NCBI RefSeq assembly: GCF_007858365.1 | Contig: NZ_VFIO01000013.1 | Span: 62,001-126,000 of the forward strand | DNA length: 64,000 nt | From: Pseudomonas saxonica | GTDB lineage: Bacteria; Pseudomonadota; Gammaproteobacteria; Pseudomonadales; Pseudomonadaceae | Reading direction: 5' to 3' | Shown here: positions 16,869 through 26,300 of the stretch, piece after piece | Layout of the letters: every line of letters starts with the position of its first letter | Numbering within the stretch: the stretch's first letter is position 1 | The notes under the pieces: model-generated | The model's database searches: none | What the model was told of the DNA's origin: nothing | Seen by the model: only the letters and a program-made list of their open reading frames with translations | Position numbers and translations under genes: made by a program

Positions 16869-17918
16869 TCAGTGGCTGCCTGCGACAGCTGTCCCTGCGC
16901 GGTTCAATTGCTCAATCAGGACTTTATTGAAAGCGGCTGGATCTTCCATTTGCGGGGCATGGCCCATGCCTGGAAATTCAATCAACCGGGCGTCCGGTAT
17001 CAGAGCCGCGGCCTGTTTGCCGAGCACTTTGTAATGGCCAATTTTGGCCTTCACTTCAGGCGCCGCTATATCGCTGCCAATCGCAGTCGTATCGGCGTCA
17101 CCAATCAGCAGCACTGTAGGTACCTTGATTTGCGGCAGCTCGTAGATCACCGGCTGGGTAAAAATCATGTCGTAGATCAGCGCCGAGTTCCATGCCACAC
17201 GCTTATGCCCCGGGCCTTTGTTCAGCCCCGCGAGCATGTCTACCCACTGATCGTATTCGGGCTTCCAGTGACCTGCGTAATAGGTGTTTTGTTCGTACTT
17301 GCGTATGCCGGCAGCGTCCAGTTTCAGTTCGCGCTCATACCATTGATCGACGCTGCGCCACGGTACACCGAGGGCTTTCCAGTCCTCCAGGCCGATCGGA
17401 TTGACCAGCACCAGCTTCTGCGTATCTGAGGGGTAAAGCAGCGCATACCGGGTTGCCAGCATGCCGCCGGTGGAATGACCAATCACACTGGCTTTGTCTA
17501 TGCCAAGCTGACTGAGTAATGCATGGGTATTGGCGGACAGTTGCTGAAAACTGTACTGATAATGTTCAGGCTTACTGGATGTGCAGAAGCCAATTTGATC
17601 AGGCGCCACTACTCGATAACCCGCCGCACTCAGTGCCTTGATGCTGTCACCCCAGGTCGCTGCACAGAAGTTTTTACCGTGCAGCAACACGGCGGTATGA
17701 CCATTGGCCGCCCCTGTGGGAGCTACGTCCATATAGCCCATCTGCAAGGATTGCCCCTGGGACTTGAAGGTGAAGTGATGCAGCGGGTACGGGTACTTAA
17801 AACCCTGAAGTTCTTCGCCATAGCCTGGAGTGGATGACTCGGGGGCCGCAACCGCAAGCATGGGCAAGGCGCAGGAAAGAGCCAGGCATGAGCGCTTGAT
17901 AAAAGGTACAAACTTCAT
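16869..17918 (-). CDS. Secreted alpha/beta hydrolase
   Basis: A 349-aa protein with a Sec signal peptide (MKFVPFIKRSCLALSCALPMLAVAA, cleavage near residue 25). Catalytic motifs are the nucleophile elbow GHSTGG, an acid in GDADTTA and the histidine in GMGHAPQ; an oxyanion HGKNFCAATW segment follows strand 3. It starts at ATG 17918 with a TGAGG ribosome site; the TTG two codons upstream is less likely. The protein is predicted to be periplasmic or secreted. It is divergent from a TonB-dependent siderophore receptor across 137 bp, which suggests but does not prove action on an imported iron chelate or ester. Confidence 0.85.
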   Translation of the reverse strand: MKFVPFIKRSCLALSCALPMLAVAAPESSTPGYGEELQGFKYPYPLHHFTFKSQGQSLQMGYMDVAPTGAANGHTAVLLHGKNFCAATWGDSIKALSAAGYRVVAPDQIGFCTSSKPEHYQYSFQQLSANTHALLSQLGIDKASVIGHSTGGMLATRYALLYPSDTQKLVLVNPIGLEDWKALGVPWRSVDQWYERELKLDAAGIRKYEQNTYYAGHWKPEYDQWVDMLAGLNKGPGHKRVAWNSALIYDMIFTQPVIYELPQIKVPTVLLIGDADTTAIGSDIAAPEVKAKIGHYKVLGKQAAALIPDARLIEFPGMGHAPQMEDPAAFNKVLIEQLNRAGTAVAGSH

Positions 17919-17958
17919 GGGCAATGCCTCAAAAAGACTTGAGACTCACACGCCACTA

Positions 17959-17973
17959 TTAACCCAAGGTTAA
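17959..17973. promoter_or_regulatory. Perfect dyad between hydrolase and TonB receptor
   Basis: TTAACC-CAA-GGTTAA, a 15-bp palindrome with a 3-bp centre in the divergent promoter region. It is a candidate operator that would control both genes. I see no good match to the Fur consensus in the gap. Confidence 0.4.
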
Positions 17974-18055
17974 AACCCGCCTGTATGATGTCGCGCTCAA
18001 GAATCAGGCCACTACTCAAGCCTGCCGCGGGTCAGTCATAGCTCAGGAGCGTTTC

Positions 18056-20245
18056 ATGAACAGGCTTTACCGGACTTTCAACGTGGGAGAGTCCGCCCCG
18101 CGGTTCGCGCTCAACTCACTGACCCTGGGTGTATTGCTATCCGGCGCGGCGCCCGTCGCCCATGCAATGCAAACTGAACTGCCAGCCACCAGCGTGACCG
18201 CCTCCGGGGCATTGAGCTATCAAGCTGATCAGGCCACAGTCGCAGGTTTCGAGTCGACGCCGTTGCTGGACACCCCCGCTGCAATTACGGTCTTTACCGA
18301 TGCCTTGATCACTGACCAGCAAGCCCGCCTGCTCAGCGATGTATTGAAAAATGACGCGTCAGTGGGTGAAAGCTATGCGCCCGTGGGCTATTACGAAAAC
18401 TTTGTGGTGCGTGGCTTCTCGTTGAACTCAGCCAGCAGCTACAAAATCAACGGCCGCACCATCACCGGCGAGCAAAATGTCGGCCTGGAAAACAAACAGC
18501 AGGTTGAATTGCTCAAAGGCCTCGCGGGTTTGCAAAGCGGGGTGTCCGAGCCTGGGGGTGTGGTCAATTACGTGACCAAACGAGCCGCGGATGTGCGCTC
18601 GGTCACCGTTTCGACCGATGACCGAGGCAGCGGATACCTGGCCACGGACGTAGGCGGCTGGTTTGGCAGCGAGCAACAATTCGGGCTGAGGGTGAATCTG
18701 GCTCATGAAGACATCCATTCTTACGTCGAGCACGCCAATGGCCAACGCGACTTCGCTTCCATTGCCTTCGACTGGAACATAAGCCCCAATGCTCTGCTGC
18801 AACTGGATGTGGAGTACCAGAACAAGGAGCAACGCTCAGTACCGGGCTATCAACTGCTGGGCGGTACCGATCTTCCACATCATGCTTCGCCGAAAAAGCT
18901 GCTTGCCCACCAAAGCGGCAGCAAACCTGTGACCATAGATTCTCTGAACCTCAACGGGAATTTTGAGTACCGCTTCAGCGATGATTTAAAAGCGAGCCTT
19001 AGCGCCTCGCGCAGCAAAGTCATCATCGATGACTACAGCTCTTTTGCCTGGGGCTGCTACGGCTCAGACAGTTGTGCCGGCAGTGCCGTGCCGAACTACT
19101 TCAGCCCCGAGGGCGACTACGACATCTACGATTTCCGCAGCCCCGACGACACGCGCCGCAACGATGAAATACAGGCGGCGCTCAGCGGACAATTCGATAC
19201 CGGCACTATTAGCCACGAACTGACCGTGGGTACCAGCGCGTTTCGCCGCGTGGTGGACCAACGCGAACTGATCAACGAGATGATCGGCAGCGGTAACGTC
19301 GACACCGATCCTCAAGACTTCCCCCGCTACACCGGCCCGGTCAACGACAGTTATCGTCGTTTGGACAGCCGCCAATACGGCGTGTTCTTCAATGACCTCA
19401 TCAGTTTCAACGAGCAGTGGCAAACGGTGCTGGGTGGCCGAGAAGTCCGCCTTGATGAGCGGACGTTCGATGACCAGGGTGACACCACGCGCCACACCCG
19501 GCGCTATGAATTCTTGCCGCAAGCCGCACTGATCTACAAACCAATGCAAAACCTGTCGCTGTACACCCGTTACAGCAAGGGCTTGTCGCTGGGGGGCGAG
19601 GCCCCCTGGTTCGCCAGCAATGCCTTTGAAATATTGGCGCCAACCGTGTCGCGGCAAATCGAGGCCGGTATCAAATACGACTGGCAGCGCATGAGTTTGA
19701 GCGCCACGCTGTTTCAGATTCGTCAGGCTTACCAGTATGCAAGGCCCAACGACGATGCCAGCTTTACCTTCGTGCAACAGGGCGAGCAGAAAAACACGGG
19801 GCTTGAATTGGCCGCCAATGGTCATGCAACTGATCGCTTGCAAGTGTTTGCCAGCGTGGCAGCCATACGCTCCAGAGTGACCGGCAGCGGTACGCCGGAA
19901 TATGAAGGGCACCAGACAATCAATGTGCCCACACTGCGCGCCAGCCTTTACGGCGACTATGCGTTGCCTTGGGTCGAAGGCTTGGCTTTGTTGGGCGGCG
20001 TGCAATATAACGGTAAAAAATACGCTAACCAGCAAGGCGCAGTCGAAGTGGGCTCCTACGCCATTTTCAATATTGGCAGTCGCTACAGCACGCGTATTGA
20101 GGGCTATGACACCGTGTTCCGCTTGACGGTCGACAATCTCTTTGACAAGCGTTACTGGCGCGATGTCGGCGAGTACATGGGGGACAATTACCTGTTTCAG
20201 GGCGCCCCGTTGACCGCAAGGCTGAGTGCCTCGATCAATTTTTGA
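18056..20245 (+). CDS. TonB-dependent siderophore receptor
   Basis: A 729-aa outer-membrane receptor with a signal peptide ending near residue 38 (APVAHA). The plug domain (about 60-170) shows ITVFTDALITDQQA, then FVVRGFSLN and GLAGLQSGVSEPGGVVNYVTKR, typical of siderophore receptors. The 22-strand barrel ends with LTARLSASINF, the expected C-terminal Phe. No extra N-terminal signalling domain precedes the plug, so this is a plain transporter rather than a transducer with an anti-sigma partner. The ligand is unknown; a C-x-C-like loop (WGCYGSDSCAG) in the barrel is probably a disulphide-closed surface loop. It is divergent from the secreted hydrolase. Confidence 0.93.
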   Translation: MNRLYRTFNVGESAPRFALNSLTLGVLLSGAAPVAHAMQTELPATSVTASGALSYQADQATVAGFESTPLLDTPAAITVFTDALITDQQARLLSDVLKNDASVGESYAPVGYYENFVVRGFSLNSASSYKINGRTITGEQNVGLENKQQVELLKGLAGLQSGVSEPGGVVNYVTKRAADVRSVTVSTDDRGSGYLATDVGGWFGSEQQFGLRVNLAHEDIHSYVEHANGQRDFASIAFDWNISPNALLQLDVEYQNKEQRSVPGYQLLGGTDLPHHASPKKLLAHQSGSKPVTIDSLNLNGNFEYRFSDDLKASLSASRSKVIIDDYSSFAWGCYGSDSCAGSAVPNYFSPEGDYDIYDFRSPDDTRRNDEIQAALSGQFDTGTISHELTVGTSAFRRVVDQRELINEMIGSGNVDTDPQDFPRYTGPVNDSYRRLDSRQYGVFFNDLISFNEQWQTVLGGREVRLDERTFDDQGDTTRHTRRYEFLPQAALIYKPMQNLSLYTRYSKGLSLGGEAPWFASNAFEILAPTVSRQIEAGIKYDWQRMSLSATLFQIRQAYQYARPNDDASFTFVQQGEQKNTGLELAANGHATDRLQVFASVAAIRSRVTGSGTPEYEGHQTINVPTLRASLYGDYALPWVEGLALLGGVQYNGKKYANQQGAVEVGSYAIFNIGSRYSTRIEGYDTVFRLTVDNLFDKRYWRDVGEYMGDNYLFQGAPLTARLSASINF

Positions 20246-20466
20246 TGGGGCCGATGCATGAGGCCATCGGCTTCGTGGTGCAAGGCAGTTCTCTTGCCTT
20301 CACCGCGAATGAATAAAAAGCCCGCTCCGGGGTCAGGATTACTCACTCAATAACGATACATCCTAAGACTTTGAGCGGCTGTAGCTGACGGTTAGCGCTA
20401 CGAGGGCAATGATAGTTTTCCAAACGTGCAGTGGATCAGCCACTTCACGTAAAGGAACTGTTCACT

Positions 20467-23397
20467 ATGCCCAAGGATTATTCTCCCCTACTGGATTTAC
20501 TCATTGTTTCGCGCCCAGGACGTGAACACGATCGGGACAGGTTTAAAGCTGCACTCCTGACGCTCGACCTGTACTCGGTGTTCGACATCATTCGTTTATC
20601 CAGAAACGACTTTATTGATCGACTTGCCCAATACTGCGACGACGATGGAGGGGAAGCCTATGACAATGCCGTCGGCTATGCCTCACAAATAGAACTGCTG
20701 GCGCGTGACCCAACTTCACTCGATGACGACTCGCTACGTAACAGACGCAGCGCTATAACCGACCCCCGTGCGCCTCCCACCTACGCGACCCTGTTCCCTG
20801 GCAACGGGGAGACATTTTGCTCCGCATCCTCTCTGGCCGCCGTCGATTCACCCGCTGCTTATCTGCGTGCGCTTTATATGTTTGCGCTGCAGCTTGAGCA
20901 AACAGGCAAAGGCACTAAAGAAAAAATAACCCTCAACCGACGACGGCCAACACTCAAAGATCTGATGATCGACGATGAAAATACCCATCGCGAACTGCCG
21001 ATGTTGACCTTGGTTAACGAAACCTTGAGCGGGCCTGTAAAAAAGTATCTGACTGACAACAGTGATCTCTACGGCAACCGAACTGTGGAGCAGGTGTTAA
21101 CCGAACTGCGTTACCCGTTCGAACTTCCGTTCGATCTGGCACATCAGCAATGTGTATTGGGTTTGTCGGCTCAAAAACCGCGACTCGGGGCTTTGAATTA
21201 CCTGATCAGTCTCAAGCTCCCGTACAACCACCAACCCGAAAACAAATACGGCGTCGTGCAACAGGAAGCCTATGAGGCACAACGCCTGCTTACGCTCCTG
21301 AGTCCAGCTCAGCAAAATCTGTTGACTGAAGACGTTTACGGGCAAAACCCGGCAATCGATTCGCCGTCTGCGTCCTTTTTCAAGAAACACTATGGCCACA
21401 GCCAACCCATTACTGATCAACAACAGTTCATGCAGAGCACTGGTTTGAATACCGACCAACTCCTTGAATTATTGGCGTTGGGGCGTTACCACCCACGGCG
21501 CTCAGCCCATGTATTACCTGAACAGGCGCAGATGACCACCGATCAGAACATGGGGGCACGCTATGTCAATGGCCCTGTGGTGGCCGGGCAAAAAAGCCTG
21601 GGACTCAGCACCGTCACGGCCGACAAAATGATTCTGGTGCAGACCAGTCCTCAACGATACGACCGGTTACAACGGATGATCCGCTTGCAACGCTGGCTCG
21701 ATATACCTTTTTTCGAGCTGGACGAGTTTGTGCACAGCGCTCAAGGCTGCGAAGGCACTCCAACAGACTCGCTGGTGATTAATGACAATACCCTGCGGGC
21801 ATTGGGCGTTTTTCGCTATTTAAGCCAGCGCTACGGCATCAAACTTCACACTTTTTCAGCCTGGTTGTACCAGTTGCCGGTGCATGGAACAGCACAACAT
21901 GCAGCGTTGTTCGATCAAGTATTCAACCCCCCGCACTGGTTGCATTCACCCTTGATGCTGGACAACCAAGCCTTGGACCTCACTACAACGGATGCCACTC
22001 TGTTCCGAATCTGTGCGGCATTGGGTCTGGAAGATACGCCAGTATCGTTGGGACTGCTCAAGGCCCGTACGCAACTATATTCGGGCGCGCCCGCGCGCAA
22101 TATCACGACCCTTTCCAGCTTTTATCGCCAAGCCACACTGCCAGCACTGTTCGGCTTATCTATTTATGAATGTGATCAACTGGTTCAAATGCTTGGAGGT
22201 GCGGACTACCGCCGGCAATTGGTTACCCCCCTCTTACGGACATCAGGCAGCAACGCTCCGTCGGACTTTCTCGATGTACTGATGCAACTGGACTGGGTCG
22301 TCACCTGGCTCAAAGACAGCAAGACCAGCATTACCCAATTACGCCAGCAATTATTGCTGGACACGGTGTCCGCCCCTGCGCCAGTACAGGCGCGACTTAC
22401 CCAACTTCACAATGCACTGCACGGCATGCAAGGGTATTTTCTTCCTCAAACCACGTTCGATGAACTGGATCTTCCCCAGGCCGAAGCGAGCGCCAAACAC
22501 CTGGAACTCCCTTGGAACCTGGTGCTTGCAAAGGCGCTCTTAAGAGCAAATGTGCTGCCCAACAAGCAGCCAAAACTTGAGGCTATGGAGAAAGCCATAG
22601 ATGTAGTGGTTGATCGCTACACAACGCTGAGCCTTGATTACGAACGTAACCGGGCTCTCAAAAGCGTAGCCAAACAAAAACTCTACACGGTGGTAGGAGC
22701 GGCCTTCGCACAACTACAGCCTTTTAAGGCGGATGTGGAGCATGTGCTCAAGGATGCGTCTCAAGCCAGCGAAGCTTCAGGCTTGAATAAACAGGCTTTC
22801 AAGCAGACAACCCGTGCTTTGGCCAATGCCCTTGGCAGCCAGCATCCCAAGGACACTCTCAAGCATATTCTTCTGTACTTGCCCAATGCCGAGGCCGACC
22901 TGCAATTGCCGTTGAGTCGTACGGTATTGCAATCATTTCTGCTCAACCCCCACTGGCTGGACGCGGAGCAGGCAAGCACTTCCATGCTCAAACTTACACT
23001 CAGCACCCTGTATCTGTTCCAGCGATTCAATCATTTCAGCCTGCAGTACGGGGTCAATCACGACTCGCTGCTCATTTATTTGAATGAGGCCAACCCACAG
23101 GTTCTCCCCGAAGACTGGACCAGCCTGAATGTGCAATCTCACCGTCAGCTATCCGAGATCATGGGCTGGAGTCCTGCCGAGGTTGAGTTGCTGACCCAAC
23201 GTTTGCCCGAAAAACGAGTGCGTTCAATGGTCGAACTGGACTGGCTCATGCGCTGCCATGACGCCACTAAAGCCACGGGGCTCTCGGCAAAGATGGTGCT
23301 GCTAGCCACCGGTTTGACGACCACTTTCAGCTCCGATGACTGGAAACACGTGGGTGTCGCCGCCCTCGGTACTCACCCAAGGAATGACCATGTCTGA
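20467..23397 (+). CDS. tccA: Tc toxin A component, N-terminal half (TccA-like)
   Basis: A 976-aa protein. I start at ATG 20467, which has AAGGAA (20452-20457) 9 nt upstream; an in-frame GTG at 20431 lacks this. Sequence and length fit Photorhabdus TccA (about 965 aa): an N-terminal VRP1/SpvA-like region beginning LLIVSRPGREHDRDRF, then VFDIIRLSRNDFI, ARYVNGPVVAGQ, LQRMIRLQRWLDIPFFELD and NDNTLRALGVFRYLSQRYG. In assembled Tc toxins this half forms the alpha-helical shell of the pentameric TcA. There is no signal peptide. The stop overlaps the start of the TccB-like gene by 8 nt (ATGTCTGA), pointing to translational coupling. The symbol is by analogy. Confidence 0.85.
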   Translation: MPKDYSPLLDLLIVSRPGREHDRDRFKAALLTLDLYSVFDIIRLSRNDFIDRLAQYCDDDGGEAYDNAVGYASQIELLARDPTSLDDDSLRNRRSAITDPRAPPTYATLFPGNGETFCSASSLAAVDSPAAYLRALYMFALQLEQTGKGTKEKITLNRRRPTLKDLMIDDENTHRELPMLTLVNETLSGPVKKYLTDNSDLYGNRTVEQVLTELRYPFELPFDLAHQQCVLGLSAQKPRLGALNYLISLKLPYNHQPENKYGVVQQEAYEAQRLLTLLSPAQQNLLTEDVYGQNPAIDSPSASFFKKHYGHSQPITDQQQFMQSTGLNTDQLLELLALGRYHPRRSAHVLPEQAQMTTDQNMGARYVNGPVVAGQKSLGLSTVTADKMILVQTSPQRYDRLQRMIRLQRWLDIPFFELDEFVHSAQGCEGTPTDSLVINDNTLRALGVFRYLSQRYGIKLHTFSAWLYQLPVHGTAQHAALFDQVFNPPHWLHSPLMLDNQALDLTTTDATLFRICAALGLEDTPVSLGLLKARTQLYSGAPARNITTLSSFYRQATLPALFGLSIYECDQLVQMLGGADYRRQLVTPLLRTSGSNAPSDFLDVLMQLDWVVTWLKDSKTSITQLRQQLLLDTVSAPAPVQARLTQLHNALHGMQGYFLPQTTFDELDLPQAEASAKHLELPWNLVLAKALLRANVLPNKQPKLEAMEKAIDVVVDRYTTLSLDYERNRALKSVAKQKLYTVVGAAFAQLQPFKADVEHVLKDASQASEASGLNKQAFKQTTRALANALGSQHPKDTLKHILLYLPNAEADLQLPLSRTVLQSFLLNPHWLDAEQASTSMLKLTLSTLYLFQRFNHFSLQYGVNHDSLLIYLNEANPQVLPEDWTSLNVQSHRQLSEIMGWSPAEVELLTQRLPEKRVRSMVELDWLMRCHDATKATGLSAKMVLLATGLTTTFSSDDWKHVGVAALGTHPRNDHV

Positions 23398-26300
23398 ATA
23401 CATCCATCAGCAGCTTAATGAGCAACTGCGTGACGCATTGCTCGCGCTCTATCTCACCTATGCGCTGGCTGAAGACAGCACGCTGCCACGCCAACACACA
23501 ATCCGCACGGCTGATGATCTATACGCCTATTGGCTTCTGGACGTGCAAGTCAGTCAGGCGGTTCCAACCACTCGCGTCGCTAGTGCCATTGCCAGCTTGC
23601 AACACTATATCAACGCGATTTCATCCGGGCTTGAACCCGGTTATGAAACCCTGGGTATGTCATCTGCTCAACACAAAATCTGGCGGGACAGCTTGCATGC
23701 CTATTCGATATGGCGAACAGTTCAACAGGTGCGGCATTTCCCGGCGCATTACCTGGACCCGATGTTACGCAGTCAAAAAACCGAAAGTTTCAAGAAACTT
23801 GAAAACGACCTGAATCAATGTCGTCTGGATGCCGACAGTGTGCGCCCTGCTGTTCAACGGTATTTAGCCGAGTTTGAAGAAATTGCTACCCTTAAGACGG
23901 TAAGTGGATACATTGACGGCGCCTCCAACAATTTTGCCAACAGCACCTATTACTTCATTGCCAAATCCAATATCGACAGCACGTATTTCTGGCGCTCGCT
24001 GGATATGTCAAAGCGAACTGAACCCTTTGTGATCGACGGTGCTCAGCTCTACAAACAAGACATTCCACAGCCTGGGGCTTGGTCTGAATGGAAAAAAATC
24101 CCTCTTCCTGCTTCTGAGTTCATTCCAGACCATAGTATTCGCCCTGTGTGCTTTAATAATCGACTGTTGGTTATATGGGCTGAGTGCATTCCGCCCTCGG
24201 CCACCCATAACAGCCCCGAATATACTTGGGCTGACCCTGGCGAGTCTGAGAAGAGTTATAAAAAACGCTTGAAGGATTATCTCAAAAGCCGCTACTTTCA
24301 GTATCGCCTGTACTTCTCTTATATGAAATACGATGGCAGTTGGAGTGGGCCACAAGTATGCAGTGACGAATACTGTGTCATGGGTGAACTGACCAAGCTC
24401 GATAAGGATGCGGTCAAAGACGCCACTGATACTATTGCAGTGCTGGACTCTACCACACAACCTCCTTCACTGTTTATCGGCCTCAATGCCTTTGCAATGC
24501 CATCATCGGACAACAAGAGCGACTACACCCGAAGTGATTTTTTTCAGGCCGTGAGAATACACCATGACTTCAGCGTTAAGCGTCTGATCTCAAGAGGTAC
24601 GCTGGTTGATCTCACGTTCAATGTAGACGACGAACAACTGGCCAACCGTTATTTGGCTCTATTCGTCTTTAACAATAAAGACTCGTTCAACTTCCATGCT
24701 CCCACCAGCGAAGTCATCCCCGTCAACGAGGCTGTTGATAGCACCCCCACCTCAGCACTTTCCAATTGGAACTTCGAAAATAAACAGTCTTTTATCCGCA
24801 ATCTGCGACCGGGTAGAGATATCGTTTACAACACTACTTCCAACGTATTAGAAGTCACTTCAACACTGGACAACCCTCTCCAGGAGCATCGATGCATTGC
24901 GTTAAAAGCACGCAGCAATAACTCTGAGCTGACTTTGGATTTGTGCTTGCATCGTCCTACCAATAGCGGATTTGGAAAATCGGAACTGGTGAATGGTTCC
25001 TTGCTGCGTTTAAAATCTGGCGGTGCCTTACCATGCAACTGGATATCCCTTTCCATTACCTGTGACAAGACAGGTCTGACCTACTCAAGCCTGATTTATG
25101 ATGACAACTCTGCAATCGTTTCAAGCGTGCACTCCATAGATGCCCAGCCCGTGCGCCAAGGCTGGGAAGTCCAGTTGGCAGGCAAATACATTGACTATGA
25201 CGCCTTTAGTTTTATTTTCGACAACAGCAATACAGACTATCGCATTACCGTCCATTTTCATGTACTCAATAGCGACCCTGCAGATGAGCGATCCAATTGG
25301 GTATTCGAGAATGCACGCGCCACGTTATATGAACGTCACTATAAGCCCGTCGTCATCATCCCGCTCAATGATGTTCATACTCACCCGTCCAATATCCACC
25401 GTGGTAACAGCTACATCGTAGGTGAGCCCAAAACCTCACGCCGTGAACTTAATGGCACCTCGTTAAGCTTGGCCCCGGACATGCCGTTTGTGGCGCATAT
25501 CCAACTTAACCCTAAAACCTTGCGCCCTTTAGAGGAGAAAACCCAAGGGGCAATTGACCGGCCCCGGCCCATTACCATCATTCACGGAGTGCTTATTTTC
25601 GATACGGACACCCGTCACAACGACCGCATTATTCGAGGGTATGCACTGAAGTCTTCGGATGTGACACTGCCGGTCAAAAACGAAGCTACTTATACTCCCC
25701 TTTCGCCCAAAATCACTCGCCGCTATGAAAGTCCCATCGGCAAATTAGAGTTCATAGATTTCAGCGGCTCTACCATCCATTACAGTGACAACACTGCGAT
25801 GAAAATTCCCCGAGCCCGCATTCGCATGAATACGGGCATTAGCCGCCAACTGATTGATGCCGCTAATATCAGTCTGGACTCTCTCTTTTCAATGAGCGCC
25901 AGCCAATGGCGCGAACCTGCATTAGATGCAATCGCCGAACCCGCTTTACTTGATTTTCATGGTGCGCATGGTCTCTATTTCTGGGAGTTGTTTCTCTACC
26001 TGCCTTGGCTGGTCGCCAGTCGCTTGAACATGGAGCGTCGTTATTCCGAGGCGCAATTTTGGCTTAACTATATTTTTGACCCGCAGAGTAATAACAGTGA
26101 TTCGCACGCGCACGCGCCTGCGGTGCACTGGAAGCTGCCTGCGCTGATTGGCGACAACCGCGACTTGAGTTATGCGCAAGACCAACAGGACGACCCGAAC
26201 TTGATTGCTCTCAGCGCTCCGGTCTACTTCCGTCAAGCGTTGTACATGCTCTACCTGGACATTCAGTTCAACCGGGGCGATGCCGCCTACCGTCAAGCCA

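Noticed and set aside
17925..18055. Fur box before the TonB receptor
   Set aside because: No stretch resembles the alternating GATAAT consensus well enough to report.
19064..20035. 323-codon frame opposite the TonB receptor
   Set aside because: No domain; antisense to conserved barrel sequence.
20246..20466. Promoter and regulator for the Tc operon
   Set aside because: No clear -35/-10 or operator could be placed; AAGGCA and TGCCTT (20282-20300) form only a weak hairpin after the receptor gene.
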